Positions 1-9,041 of a stretch of DNA of 64,000 nucleotides are shown here, one piece after another; the first letter of the stretch is position 1, and each line of letters begins with the position of its first letter. The DNA lies in NCBI GenBank assembly GCA_028683385.1, contig JAQUIJ010000016.1, forward strand, positions 1-64,000, in the 5' to 3' direction. This DNA is from Prolixibacteraceae bacterium. Lineage in GTDB: Bacteria > Bacteroidota > Bacteroidia > Bacteroidales > Prolixibacteraceae. The notes under the pieces were generated by a model, which searched no databases, was not told where the DNA came from, and worked only from the letters and a program-made list of their open reading frames with translations. A program made the translations under genes and the position numbers.

Positions 1-163
1 ATATACAAACTGACATCTTGCATTGCCTCTTTGACAGACGTTTCCACATTACTAACTTCATCTCTCCATCAAAAATCTGCTCAAAAATTTGCTTTTTATT
101 ATAGTATCTTGCATTCCCCTCTTTCATGAGATTCCCCTCCCCTCTTTAGACTTCCTTTTCAAC

Positions 164-205
164 CAAAAAGACAGGAAAAACCGTTTAAAATTCTTCCCGT
201 CTTTA
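164..205 (-). terminator. Rho-independent-like terminator of the tra operon
   Basis: On the minus strand AAAGAC-g-GGAA pairs with TTCC-t-GTCTTT, and the second arm runs into a short T tract. It lies about 30 bp beyond the stop codon of the DUF3945-type gene, the last minus-strand gene of the operon. One internal mismatch makes it a moderate-strength call. Confidence 0.45.
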
Positions 206-235
206 ATGACTTTTCACTTTTGAAAACTGGAAAGT

Positions 236-928
236 TTAACTGACACTTTGCTTCGCACCCTGGTGTTTTCCTTCCTGCTTTTCCTGTTTGGCAGTTTCGG
301 ATTGGCCTTGTTTTTCCTGCTTAAAATCAGAAAACCCAATTCTCCGGGAGGCGGCATCAATCTGTAGTGCAGCCGAAAACTTCTTTTCATCCTTACCGGT
401 CATGCCTTCAACTGTCACTTTTTTCCCAGCAGCCAGGGTTTCTTTCTGTTCTGCGGATAAGTTGGCTCCCTTAATCTTTTCCGGAACCTGGATGTAACTG
501 GACCGAAGTGGTATCAATTCATTCGTTTTTGAATCAATACTCAGATAATAATTATCCTTCTTTCCATCCCTTCCGGTCAGTTCTACCGTTTTGCCCAGGT
601 TTTTGTCATTGAGCAAAGCCCCCTTTTCTTCTTTGGAAAACTTATGCCCCATGTATTCATCCGGAATGTTCAATCGTTGGATCGGGTGAACTTTAATACC
701 GACTGATCCATCTTCATTGCTTTGCAAACGGATTTTGGCAGGAATCCTGTAATCCTCTCCATTGATTTTTGCATTGACTGTGTAGAGTTTGTCCGAACGG
801 AAACCATTCAGGAAATCGGTCATTTCCTGTTTTTCCATTTTCTGAATCAGGTCGCGGTTAATTCCTACTTTTTCCAGTTTCTCAAACGGAACCTGGTCCA
901 TGCTCATGCGTGTTTTCTGCTGTTCCAT
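236..928 (-). CDS. DUF4099/DUF3945-type mobile-element protein
   Basis: This soluble 230-residue protein is typical of Bacteroidota conjugative elements. Its N-terminal part (about residues 10-60, PFEKLEKVGINRDLIQKM) resembles DUF4099. The rest contains repeated DUF3945-like units with the pattern IRLQ...IPDEYMGHKFSKEE and IQVPEKIKGANLSAEQ, each followed by a GKxVxLTG strand. The C-terminus is Lys/Gln/Glu-rich and disordered. It ends the tra operon, 24 bp after the PH-domain gene. The molecular role of the family is not established; location beside the coupling protein suggests a part in DNA processing or transfer. The family assignment is by pattern recognition only. Confidence 0.7.
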   Translation of the reverse strand: MEQQKTRMSMDQVPFEKLEKVGINRDLIQKMEKQEMTDFLNGFRSDKLYTVNAKINGEDYRIPAKIRLQSNEDGSVGIKVHPIQRLNIPDEYMGHKFSKEEKGALLNDKNLGKTVELTGRDGKKDNYYLSIDSKTNELIPLRSSYIQVPEKIKGANLSAEQKETLAAGKKVTVEGMTGKDEKKFSAALQIDAASRRIGFSDFKQEKQGQSETAKQEKQEGKHQGAKQSVS

Positions 929-952
929 AATTTTTAATTTTTAAATGGTTAA

Positions 953-1468
953 TTAATCAACTTCAAATACATGTTTCTCCCTGCGGTTCAGTTCAACCAA
1001 ACCACGAAGGATTTTATATTTTTCTTCCGGGTCCCGGATGGCATCCAACCGAAATACAGGAGTCGTTTTATCTGAGGTGTAAATAATCAGATTGCCCAGC
1101 CCAAAGAATCGATAGATAAAGGGCTTTTCCACACGGTAATCTTTGATCCGATAGTTTTCTATAAACTCGTGTTTCCTTATGAATATTCCTGAATAGCATC
1201 TAAGTTCTTCAGTATGAATCTCGTATCGGATGCAGTAAACCCGAAGGACTTGATAAGCCAGGTTTAGCACGGCAAATCCACCCAGATAATAGGGTAACCT
1301 GAAAAGGTGGATTGTCAATCTTTGAGGGATAAAATGGATCAGGAGTTGCTGTTTCAGAATCTCATCCATTAACAGGATAACCGGAACTGCCAGAATAGTC
1401 AGCAGAAAGGTTTCCAGGTTAATCAATTGGGATGGCCTGCTTTTGAAATAAACGGTATTTTCAATCAT
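953..1468 (-). CDS. PH-domain (bPH2/YdbS-like) membrane protein
   Basis: A 171-residue protein with two hydrophobic segments (about residues 18-38 and 52-72) followed by a basic, beta-rich domain. That domain reads IRYEIHTEELRCYSGIF, then RIKDYRVEKPFIYRFFGLGN, then LIIYTSDKTTPVFRL, the layout of bacterial PH (DUF304/YdbS) domains. The start codon overlaps the coupling-protein stop by 8 bp, so the two are translationally coupled. Its job in conjugation is unknown; it may help to anchor or organise the coupling protein in the inner membrane. The fold assignment is moderately sure, the role is inference. Confidence 0.6.
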   Translation of the reverse strand: MIENTVYFKSRPSQLINLETFLLTILAVPVILLMDEILKQQLLIHFIPQRLTIHLFRLPYYLGGFAVLNLAYQVLRVYCIRYEIHTEELRCYSGIFIRKHEFIENYRIKDYRVEKPFIYRFFGLGNLIIYTSDKTTPVFRLDAIRDPEEKYKILRGLVELNRREKHVFEVD

Positions 1469-3536
1469 GGTTTTTGGGATTTTTAGTAGTTAAAGTTTTT
1501 TGATTGGTTTGATCCAGTTGGTTGATTTGATCAGGTTGATCGGGTTCCGATCTCTGAAGGGTAATTGTCCGAATGTCGTTCTGTATTTTGGTGCGGTTAC
1601 GTTCCAGCAAGGCCGGGATATTGTCAAACTGGTAAAAATCGGGGATCGGCACAAAACGCTTTTCTTCCAGTTCCTGGGCTTTCACATCGACATTGATCAG
1701 GCAATTGAAGTTTTTCTGTGCAATGGCTTCTCCGAAGTTATCGGCAACCTGCCCCACCATATAGCCTTGTGGCAAGGTGGCTATCTTGCCTTCGGGCACC
1801 AGGTCATCCAGTTGGGTTGAAAAGGTTGAGGACTGAACATTCCGATTGATGTTCACGGATTGACGTTCCTGCAGGATTTTGCCCATCCTCCCCTGTATAA
1901 ACTTCGCCGTTTCCCCGGCAGCCTGGCCTGAAAACACATTGCCGATGTTGCTGGTAATGGCATTGGCGTGTTCTTTCCCGTAATCCCGGATCAGTTGATC
2001 GATGGTCTGAACTCCAAGTAATGTAGAAATCCGGTTGCTCCGTGCTGTGGCAATCAAAGTATCCAGTCCCCGAAAGTAGATGGTTGGCAGCTCATCAAAG
2101 ATCAGCGATGACGGTTGCTGATCCTTTTTGTTGATCACCTTCAGCATCCGGGTAATGTACAGTGAAAGGACTGCTCCGTACATTTCCACCCGAAGCGGAT
2201 TATTGGCCAGACAAAGGATTTTGGGTGATTCGGGATTGTTGATGTCCAGTGAAAAATCATCGCCTGAACAGATCCAGTAAATCTCCGGGCTGATGATCTT
2301 GGAAATGGCAATCTTTAAGCTTCCCAATTGTCCTTCGAGCTGTTCCCTCGCACCGCGTTTGTGTGCATTGATAAAAGGATTGATAATGTTGGCCACATCT
2401 TTTTCCTGTTCCATTACCGCAAACAGATCATCGTAGTCCATCTGGAGCAATTCAATAGCATGTGGCAAAGTGCAAAACTGACCATCCTTGTATTTTTTCA
2501 AAAACCAGATCACGGCAGCAAAAAAGGATACGGCCGATTCGGAGAAAAACTCACCCTGCTTTCTTATCCAATCCCTGTTCAGGTTATACAGGACCGTCCG
2601 GGAAGATTCAAAGGCATCAATGGGGCTTTCCATCCACTGCGGTGCCAATGGATTGCACCGGTAGGATTTCTGGATGTTCTCAAAATTGATCACATAGAAA
2701 CGGGTGGTGTCTGGTAACTTTCCGTTTTGCCTGGCTCTCAGAAAATGGTTGTAGGTAACCAGCGATAAATCCGGATACTTAAAGTCATAAACACACATCG
2801 AAAAACCCTTTTTCAGATGCTGCCGAATAAATGGAAGAACCACTGAAAATGATTTTCCGGAACCTGGTGTTCCAATAACCATCGATGACCGGAATGGATT
2901 GATAATGTTGATCCAGCCTTCCTGTTGTTTGTCTTTGTAGAGATACCGTGTCGGCAGGTTCACCGAATATTTGTTTTCCTTTAGTGTCTGTTCCTGTGGA
3001 AAACTCTCGTTCTCCACATTAAAACGGTCTTTCATCAGGTTGACATTGATCAGTTTGGAGACGTTGTCAAAACCGATGTTCAGAAGTACAAAGCCAAAGA
3101 ATGTCATTGTCAGATAGGATACCGGATAAGATTTGAACAGGATCAGGCTTCCCCAATACAGAATCAGACCGGCAATCACTTGCCCAATAATGGATGAAAC
3201 GGTGAGTTCCCGATCCTTGTGGGCTTTGGTTCCCACACAGGTAATGGCCAGAAACACCAGGCAGACAGTCTTGGATTTATAAACATTAGCTAAAAATCCC
3301 AGGTTTTGAAGCTTTGCCACCAGCGAACCAAATGCCGGAATGTGTATCCCATGTGCAATAAAGTAACCCAACTGGTTCAGGTACATCGACATGAACAGCA
3401 ACAGGTAACTAAAGAACCGAAATCCTTCATGTAATTTCTCCAAATCTTTATCTTCGGTCATGGACATGATTTTAGGAACTAACATTGAATACCTTTTCAT
3501 CCCCCTTCCAGGGGGATGAAGGGACAGAGCTTTCAA
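1461..3536 (-). CDS. Type IV coupling protein (VirD4/TraG family ATPase)
   Basis: This inner-membrane ATPase connects the relaxosome to the type IV secretion channel and energises DNA export. Hydrophobic segments lie near residues 40-60, 95-115, 120-140 and 145-160. The Walker A motif is VIGTPGSGKSFSVVLPF (about residues 220-235), the Walker B-like strand is SSLIFDELPTIYF, and the TraG/VirD4 signatures TARSNRISTLLGVQ and SNIGNVFSGQAAGETAKF follow. The last 30 residues are an Asn/Gln/Asp-rich tail (QPDQINQLDQTNQ) encoded by short DNA repeats. The far upstream start falls inside a GC-rich hairpin (3499-3520), so the true start may be the MSMTEDKD methionine at 3467. It sits between TraN and the PH-domain gene; the Bacteroides counterpart is MobC/TraG-like. 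Confidence 0.88.
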   Translation of the reverse strand: MKALSLHPPGRGMKRYSMLVPKIMSMTEDKDLEKLHEGFRFFSYLLLFMSMYLNQLGYFIAHGIHIPAFGSLVAKLQNLGFLANVYKSKTVCLVFLAITCVGTKAHKDRELTVSSIIGQVIAGLILYWGSLILFKSYPVSYLTMTFFGFVLLNIGFDNVSKLINVNLMKDRFNVENESFPQEQTLKENKYSVNLPTRYLYKDKQQEGWINIINPFRSSMVIGTPGSGKSFSVVLPFIRQHLKKGFSMCVYDFKYPDLSLVTYNHFLRARQNGKLPDTTRFYVINFENIQKSYRCNPLAPQWMESPIDAFESSRTVLYNLNRDWIRKQGEFFSESAVSFFAAVIWFLKKYKDGQFCTLPHAIELLQMDYDDLFAVMEQEKDVANIINPFINAHKRGAREQLEGQLGSLKIAISKIISPEIYWICSGDDFSLDINNPESPKILCLANNPLRVEMYGAVLSLYITRMLKVINKKDQQPSSLIFDELPTIYFRGLDTLIATARSNRISTLLGVQTIDQLIRDYGKEHANAITSNIGNVFSGQAAGETAKFIQGRMGKILQERQSVNINRNVQSSTFSTQLDDLVPEGKIATLPQGYMVGQVADNFGEAIAQKNFNCLINVDVKAQELEEKRFVPIPDFYQFDNIPALLERNRTKIQNDIRTITLQRSEPDQPDQINQLDQTNQKTLTTKNPKNHD
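3499..3520. repeat. GC-rich hairpin TCATCCCCC/GGGGGATGA
   Basis: A near-perfect inverted repeat, TCATCCCCC-ttcc-GGGGGATGA, lies between traN and the coupling-protein gene, overlapping the longest possible start of the latter. It resembles other GC-rich palindromes in this window (18123-18139, 46854-46939). It may modulate translation of the coupling protein or be a dispersed repeat. Confidence 0.5.
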
Positions 3537-3578
3537 AATGGGATTACTTTTGAGGAAATTGCAGATCAGATGTTCTCG

Positions 3579-4382
3579 TTATCTCAAAGATTTGGCTTTC
3601 ATTATATCCTTATTCTTCAGGTTAAAGCTGAGTTTTCGCCCGGTGTTGCCCATGGCTTTTTCATTGAGTTCGATCTTCAGGGTACGCTGATCCGGAATGG
3701 TCATCTTTTCGATCACAAATACTTCTCGAACAGTGACTTCGCCTGGAATACGCTGCACCTTGTTCTGCTGATACTGCGGAAAAACCTGGTATTCCTGAAC
3801 ATTGGTGGCTTTGGCCTTTCTCTTATCGGTAATCCAGAAATTAAAGCTTTCGACATCATAGGCCATATTGGTCCTATTGGTGATCTCCAGTTCAAAAAAG
3901 AGTGCATCATTTTTCAGGCTGATTGAGTTCAGGCGAACCTTAATCCCGTCTTTTTCTGATTTGCGTTTACGAAACTGAACTTTGTGTTTGTCCAGAACCT
4001 GATCACACAGGTCTTTCAGGAGATAATCAGGCATCATCTTTCCGGAAAAAGTCATGGCTTTTTGCGAATCAAAAGTTTCAATCGGGTAAGTGATCGGGGC
4101 ATCATTTCCATACTGCAATTCGAAAGAATAAATTTGGTCAGCACAAACAACCGTTAGTGAAGTTGGTTTGTCAAAAGGCTGCACAGCTTTCACCCGGATC
4201 AGGTTCGAAAGCTCAGGAACAATCTCGGCCTGGACAATCGAATAATCTCCAGCTTGTACGTAGTTCACTTTATCGGGGCAAACCAGGTGGCTGGTTTTGC
4301 TATCGGATATTTTTAAGATATTTTGTGCGCTAACTGAAAACTGAATCAGTACGCAGATAATTAGTATCAAAATGGTTTTCAT
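3579..4382 (-). CDS. traN: Conjugative transposon protein TraN (DUF4138)
   Basis: A 267-residue exported protein with an N-terminal signal peptide (MKTILILIICVLIQFSVSAQ). The DUF4138 core is visible in KVNYVQAGDYSIVQAEIVPE, LIRVKAVQPFDKPTSLTVVC and LKNDALFFELEITNRTNMAYD. TraN is an outer-membrane/periplasmic core component in CTnDOT-type systems, comparable in role to VirB9, and partners TraM. It starts 2 bp after the traM stop, the usual traM-traN order. The family call is firm; the VirB9 analogy comes from published models of this system. Confidence 0.85.
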   Translation of the reverse strand: MKTILILIICVLIQFSVSAQNILKISDSKTSHLVCPDKVNYVQAGDYSIVQAEIVPELSNLIRVKAVQPFDKPTSLTVVCADQIYSFELQYGNDAPITYPIETFDSQKAMTFSGKMMPDYLLKDLCDQVLDKHKVQFRKRKSEKDGIKVRLNSISLKNDALFFELEITNRTNMAYDVESFNFWITDKRKAKATNVQEYQVFPQYQQNKVQRIPGEVTVREVFVIEKMTIPDQRTLKIELNEKAMGNTGRKLSFNLKNKDIMKAKSLR

Positions 4383-4384
4383 TG

Positions 4385-5572
4385 TTATTTGCTTTTGTTG
4401 ATTAAATAAACGAGGGTATTTTTCTTGATAGTCACCTTTTTGAGCCTGACCATCTTCAATAGTGTCTGGGCTGTCCGGTCGGCTGCCTGCATTCCCATAT
4501 AAGTCAGTGGATTGTTGCTTACACCGAACATGGAGGACGTATTGGCGCTGCTGCCAACCTCTTTGGCAACCTTACGGGAGGCATTGTCGGGAACATACAA
4601 TCCGGGCAATCCGTCCAGATCGCAAACGGTAACTTCTACCGGAACAAACTTTTCGCCTACCGGGATTTGCAGCACTTCGATCTGAAGGCGTTCGTTGCTG
4701 ACTTCACAGATGCCATACAAAAAAGTGTTAGCTGGGATTTTTACCCCATTTAGCCTGGCTTCTTCCAACAATCTCAACTTAACCCGGTTGCCGGTTAGTA
4801 CCGTGGTGGTCTCGTATACTTCAGCTTCAATAACCGGAATGGCTGTATCTTTGGGTTTAAACCCTGACTTACCGCCTTTCTCCAGGGTAAAGCGCTTGTT
4901 TTTTTCAGCTTCCAGTTTTTCGTTTTTAACTGAGGTTTCTTTTAGCCGGATATTCAGGGAATCATTCTGTTTGGCCAGTTTGCTGTTTTGCCGGAAAACC
5001 TTATCCAGTTCTTCAATACCGGTTGGAGCAATTGCAATTGATCCTTTTTGATCATCGGACTGTTTTTTGTTTTGCTCAGCCTGATTTAAGTCGGCATCCT
5101 CATTTTTTGATTTTGTTTCTGTTTGGCTATTTTCCAGATCTTCCCTGACTGTCTTCTCCTTTTGCCGGATGTGTGCCAGCAAATCGGTGGGAACATCGGC
5201 ATTCAGTTCAGGAACCGGGTCGTTTTTATACAGATTCTTCTTTTCAGAAAGTAGCCGTTCTTCTGTCAGAACTTCTTCGGGTTGGGTTTCCTCATTGGTG
5301 GAATCGGCCTCCCCTGCAATGTTGTAATCATGACTGGTCGCGACTTCCTTTTTAGAGGAATAGTTGTCCATCTTGTCGTAAATCGCGACGCTTTTATCAG
5401 CATCTGGAAGGGTGTAATTGGCACCCTTTGCCACTTGCTGTTCTCTTTGCTTTTGTTCTTCCTTTTCCTTCTTTTCTCCCCCTCCCAATACATAAAAGAT
5501 CAGGACAATAAAAGGGATCAAAACCAACGGAAGGAAAAGCAGTGGCTTATTTTTTTTCAGGTATACTTTCAT
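4385..5572 (-). CDS. traM: Conjugative transposon protein TraM (VirB10-like)
   Basis: A 395-residue bitopic inner-membrane protein. One TM segment (about residues 11-30, LLFLPLVLIPFIVLIFYVLG) is followed by a long charged, Gln/Glu/Lys-rich periplasmic linker with coiled-coil tendency (residues 40-240). The C-terminal domain has the VirB10/TraM pattern AEVYETTTVLTGNRVKLRLL, then IPANTFLYGICEVS and LPGLYVPDN. The start overlaps the upstream TraL-like gene by 26 bp. It is expected to bridge inner and outer membranes of the secretion channel together with TraN. Confidence 0.85.
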   Translation of the reverse strand: MKVYLKKNKPLLFLPLVLIPFIVLIFYVLGGGEKKEKEEQKQREQQVAKGANYTLPDADKSVAIYDKMDNYSSKKEVATSHDYNIAGEADSTNEETQPEEVLTEERLLSEKKNLYKNDPVPELNADVPTDLLAHIRQKEKTVREDLENSQTETKSKNEDADLNQAEQNKKQSDDQKGSIAIAPTGIEELDKVFRQNSKLAKQNDSLNIRLKETSVKNEKLEAEKNKRFTLEKGGKSGFKPKDTAIPVIEAEVYETTTVLTGNRVKLRLLEEARLNGVKIPANTFLYGICEVSNERLQIEVLQIPVGEKFVPVEVTVCDLDGLPGLYVPDNASRKVAKEVGSSANTSSMFGVSNNPLTYMGMQAADRTAQTLLKMVRLKKVTIKKNTLVYLINKSK

Positions 5573-5900
5573 GTATTTCTTGTTTTAGAATGGTTTCAAA
5601 CGAGTCAACGGGCATTTCAAAGGAGAGGGATTTCTTATACTTTAGGGTTTTCGCTATATCCGGGGTCCCTTCACTGACCGGCTGGATGGGTTCGTAGGTG
5701 ATGGCCGGTTTTGGGAAAACAAAGAACGAAATCAGGTACAGAAGGAACGATGCACACATGATGATGGTCCATTTCTTCTTCCGTTTGGCCGGATCAAGTT
5801 TTTGATCCTTCTGGTCCAACCGGTTGATCCATTCATTGAAGCGGATTGCTTCACCGATTCGCATCACAAGGTTTTTGGATTGCTTATTTTCAGTATTCAT
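5547..5900 (-). CDS. TraL-like small inner-membrane transfer protein
   Basis: A 117-residue protein with a basic cytoplasmic N-terminus (KLDPAKRKKKW), one TM helix (about residues 45-65, IIMCASFLLYLISFFVF) and a short periplasmic tail. Size, topology and position between traK and traM match TraL of CTnDOT-type systems, though sequence similarity cannot be tested here. It overlaps traM by 26 bp. Confidence 0.6.
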   Translation of the reverse strand: MNTENKQSKNLVMRIGEAIRFNEWINRLDQKDQKLDPAKRKKKWTIIMCASFLLYLISFFVFPKPAITYEPIQPVSEGTPDIAKTLKYKKSLSFEMPVDSFETILKQEIHESIPEKK

Positions 5901-5918
5901 AATCGTTGTTTTTTAGGA

Positions 5919-6545
5919 TTAAAAGGACTTTCGCTTCATCGTTTCCAAGTCTTTGTTGTCAGTTATAAGCCAGTCCTCGATCATAAACCCGTGCGGGTTA
6001 TTGTCTGTCCGGGAAATGTTGCGCAGCCTCCCGGAGGTTTCCAGGTTGCGAATAGTGATATTGGATTTGCGGACAATTTTCTGACGTCCGAAAAACCGGA
6101 ACTGATAAGGATAAGCTGAGAAATCGATTTGCACCGAATCGGTTGTCAGGGTCATGCTGATGTCGGAAGCAATGATCTGATTATAAACATTGTTTTCCTT
6201 GTAGGATTGATACTGCTTCATGGCCGAACCATCTGCCAGATACAGTGCTTCCCTGGCATTGTTTTCAATGTATTGTTTGTCGGGTTCCATCGTAAAAAAC
6301 AGCTCATGAAAACGTTTTACGTGGTCTTTGGCTTCTGAAGGCCGGTTGTCCGTGATGTCGGCACGAAGAGCCAGCAAAAGGGATTTGCCGTTGTCCAGCA
6401 CATAGATTTTCTGCCGGGAACGTTCGACCAGCCCCATTGAACGAGTAAAAACAAAGGTGCTGAAACCTGTCATCAGCAGGCTGACGGCAAAAAGGATATA
6501 AACAGTAAAGCGGAATTTGCGCTGTATATCAAATATCTTATTCAT
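5919..6545 (-). CDS. traK: Conjugative transposon protein TraK (VirB8-like)
   Basis: A 208-residue bitopic membrane protein: a short cytoplasmic N-terminus (MNKIFDIQRKFRF), one TM (residues about 12-32) and a periplasmic domain. The domain contains the TraK patterns YVLDNGKSLLLALRADITDN, HVKRFHELFFTMEPD and RQKIVRKSNITIRNLETSG. VirB8-type proteins nucleate assembly of the secretion channel. It lies between traJ and traL in the canonical order. Confidence 0.85.
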   Translation of the reverse strand: MNKIFDIQRKFRFTVYILFAVSLLMTGFSTFVFTRSMGLVERSRQKIYVLDNGKSLLLALRADITDNRPSEAKDHVKRFHELFFTMEPDKQYIENNAREALYLADGSAMKQYQSYKENNVYNQIIASDISMTLTTDSVQIDFSAYPYQFRFFGRQKIVRKSNITIRNLETSGRLRNISRTDNNPHGFMIEDWLITDNKDLETMKRKSF

Positions 6546-6597
6546 CTTTTGATTGATTTTTTTAGTATTGATTAATGATAATTGGAGATTCAGCGAA

Positions 6598-7557
6598 TTA
6601 TTTCATTGCGCCTTTGGTGATCATCATCATGGCCGCAGTTTTCACCATCCGTCCCCCACCGCTTCCTGTTCCTGATGCGCTAACAATCCACGATGCAATT
6701 TTGGGCACCATCATTAGGCCCACAATGCCGCAAACCGGAACCACCATATTGGAAACGTAGTAAAGCGAAGGCTGGTAGATCAGCGAAGCTTTGGTCGAGG
6801 CAATCTCTGCATCCAGCACATAAATCAGTACTTCCTGAACCAGTGAAAGGACAATCAAAGCGATGGGCAGATACAGGTTCACATTCACGAACCGGGCAAT
6901 CCATTGCAGGTAGTTCTCCTGAAAACCATCGAAAATGGAAACGGCAAACACCAGCGGCCCAAAGATGATCAGCAGCACACAAAAGACCGTTCGTAAAAAA
7001 GCAATCAGGTAAACCAGCGCCTCAAAAAAGGATTCCAAAAGCTGCCGGACACTGTCCATCAAATAAAAATTGATCTGGTGCTGCAAAGCCCTTCCGGAAA
7101 CAATGTTGTAGGTGGTCAAAAGCAGGTTGACCCCTTTGTCCCAAAGTGAGGCTTCTTTTTCTTCGTTTTCCTGAAAAGAGGGCAAATCGACTGCCAGGAT
7201 CGCATCTTGCTTTTCTTCCAGTTTGGCTGCTACAATGTGTTTTTTGTCGGCATAAATGGCTTCAGAGAGTTTGGTCAGCCCTTTGGTAGGAACCATCAGC
7301 AATTGAACAAAGGGAGCCCAGAAAGTGATCACCAGCACCAGTGCAAAAGGCCGGAGTAAGGGTAATAGGGAGATGGGATTATCAGCAATCAGCTGTTCGT
7401 AGATGCGTTTGGAGATGTACAGGAAAGCGGCAATCCCGCCAATAGCGCGGGCCATGTTGACCAGGAGCTGGGCATTGTCCAGGCCCCCGCGGACCAATAC
7501 ATCGGTAAATTGAAAAAAGCTTTGGGTACTCATTACTTGTAAAAGCATACAATTCAA
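6598..7557 (-). CDS. traJ: Conjugative transposon protein TraJ (VirB6-like)
   Basis: A 319-residue polytopic inner-membrane protein. Hydrophobic stretches lie at about residues 33-50, 62-85, 180-210, 215-240 and 270-290. Typical TraJ text includes RAIGGIAAFLYISKRIYEQL, IFGPLVFAVSIFDGFQENYL and NVNLYLPIALIVLSLVQEVL. TraJ/VirB6 proteins form part of the DNA export path in the inner membrane. A 50 bp AT-rich gap separates it from the preceding secreted protein gene. Confidence 0.85.
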   Translation of the reverse strand: MNCMLLQVMSTQSFFQFTDVLVRGGLDNAQLLVNMARAIGGIAAFLYISKRIYEQLIADNPISLLPLLRPFALVLVITFWAPFVQLLMVPTKGLTKLSEAIYADKKHIVAAKLEEKQDAILAVDLPSFQENEEKEASLWDKGVNLLLTTYNIVSGRALQHQINFYLMDSVRQLLESFFEALVYLIAFLRTVFCVLLIIFGPLVFAVSIFDGFQENYLQWIARFVNVNLYLPIALIVLSLVQEVLIYVLDAEIASTKASLIYQPSLYYVSNMVVPVCGIVGLMMVPKIASWIVSASGTGSGGGRMVKTAAMMMITKGAMK

Positions 7558-7607
7558 GGATTAATGGTAAATGATTAATTATTAATGGGATAATGGGATA
7601 TGCAGTT

Positions 7608-8321
7608 TCAATTTTTCAGGAAAGTATAGGACTGGGGCACATTGTTGTTGAATGCCTGAAGGTGTAACACCTTTCGATAAGTGTAGTCCGTCTCGCCGAT
7701 TTGTTTGTTTAGTTCGGAACGGATTTCGTCAAAGGCTTCCAGTTTTTTGCCATGATCGGTCAAAAACAGGTTGACGGAAATAAACCGGGAAAGTAGTTCA
7801 TCGGCCTCCTTCTGGTAAGTTTGCCGGAGCCATTGGCAATTATCCAGCTTGTCCATGTTATCGATGCTGATGTATAGCCGGATAAAACCGGAAGCAAGGC
7901 TGTACACATCGGGCAACTGATCAGAATTGGCATCGAAGATTTTCTTTTCGATGTCACGCTGGATTTCTGTATTGCTTTTGATCTGCCCAGTTTCCTCATG
8001 CCTGCTTTTCATCTGGGCTTTTTCAATAAGCCTTTCGATGATCTTCAGCAGATTGACTTTAAGCATTCCGGCGTATCCTTCCGTATCAGACACGGGCAGT
8101 GCACCAACTTCCACATAATAGTGTGTTGGCCAGGTCCGGATAAACACATGAGGAACCGGTATTAACCAACCTTTGAAGGCAATAAAGGAAAGCGGATAAG
8201 TTCCCTGCATGTCGGGATAAGTGCCATCCCAGGGCTTGATGTCAAAAACCTGAGCTTTCAATTCCTTCCCCGGCAGCAATGCTGCCAAGGGAAAGATGAG
8301 AATGAAAAGTATTGTTTTCAT
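7608..8321 (-). CDS. Secreted protein of the tra operon, unknown function
   Basis: A protein of about 237 residues with a signal peptide (MKTILFILIFPLAALLPG...ELKAQ) followed by a globular region. That region has KPWDGTYPDMQGTYPLSFIA, PHVFIRTWPTHYYVEVGALP and an amphipathic helical C-terminal half. The in-frame start at 8363 would add a basic leader before the signal peptide, so 8321 is preferred. It sits between the TraI-like gene and traJ, where CTnDOT itself has no extra gene; it could be a second periplasmic TraI-like (VirB5-type) component. I do not recognise a named family. Confidence 0.7.
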   Translation of the reverse strand: MKTILFILIFPLAALLPGKELKAQVFDIKPWDGTYPDMQGTYPLSFIAFKGWLIPVPHVFIRTWPTHYYVEVGALPVSDTEGYAGMLKVNLLKIIERLIEKAQMKSRHEETGQIKSNTEIQRDIEKKIFDANSDQLPDVYSLASGFIRLYISIDNMDKLDNCQWLRQTYQKEADELLSRFISVNLFLTDHGKKLEAFDEIRSELNKQIGETDYTYRKVLHLQAFNNNVPQSYTFLKN

Positions 8322-8365
8322 GGACTTTGTTTTTTGTTTCTGATGTTTCGATTGGTGGATCATCT

Positions 8366-9022
8366 TTAATCGTAAAGCGTGTAGTAAAAGGCGAACTTCT
8401 CGATCTGTCCGGTATTGAAACTGCGCTGGTAGGAAGCCCAGGCCAGCTTGTTGTAGAGGTAACAGATGGTTCCGTAGTGTTTTTTCACTTCGTTGTAGAT
8501 CCCGTTGATGGTGTCATACCGCTGTTTGTCGTCCATCATAAACAGGTCGTCTGCAACGATGGTATTCAAAATGGTGGTGACCAGTTGTCGGCTGTCATCC
8601 AATACCAGGTCAAAAGATTCGACAATCACTGCTGCCTGACGGGTAGTGAAGTTTTCGTCCTGGACCAGCAAGGGTAATTTGGTGGTATAGATGTAGATGA
8701 TCTTATCCAGCATCTCTTTGGTCTGCTTAATGCGCTTGTAATCTTTGATCAGGTATGATACCTTTTGAAGGCTTGCCAGCTTCTGCTGATCAATCCCGAC
8801 CAGTTCTGAGGTTAACCCTTTGATGTCGCCGTTCAGGATTTTAATCAGCACATTGTACCAGTTGATTTCAGACAGGATTCCTTTTTCCTGATCCCAAAGC
8901 GCTTCGCGTTGAATGCCTGCCCCAACGTCGGTTACCGGAGCCTGGGCATAGGTGTTTTTTGGGATGAGTATGTTGAATAAAACAACTATCCCGAGGATTA
9001 AAAATGTTGCTTTTGTTTTCAT
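8366..9022 (-). CDS. TraI-like exported transfer protein (DUF4141-type)
   Basis: A 218-residue exported protein with a signal peptide (MKTKATFLILGIVVLFNILI...TYAQ). The mature part is alpha-helical and has the layout of Bacteroides TraI (DUF4141): helices around LASLQKVSYLIKDYKRIKQT, a central QAAVIVESFDLVLDDSRQLV and a C-terminal IYNEVKKHYGTICYLYNKLA. Proteins at this position may be periplasmic VirB5-like components. It lies between traG and traJ, in the canonical place. Confidence 0.65.
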   Translation of the reverse strand: MKTKATFLILGIVVLFNILIPKNTYAQAPVTDVGAGIQREALWDQEKGILSEINWYNVLIKILNGDIKGLTSELVGIDQQKLASLQKVSYLIKDYKRIKQTKEMLDKIIYIYTTKLPLLVQDENFTTRQAAVIVESFDLVLDDSRQLVTTILNTIVADDLFMMDDKQRYDTINGIYNEVKKHYGTICYLYNKLAWASYQRSFNTGQIEKFAFYYTLYD

Positions 9023-9041
9023 GGTTGTAATTGTTGATGTT

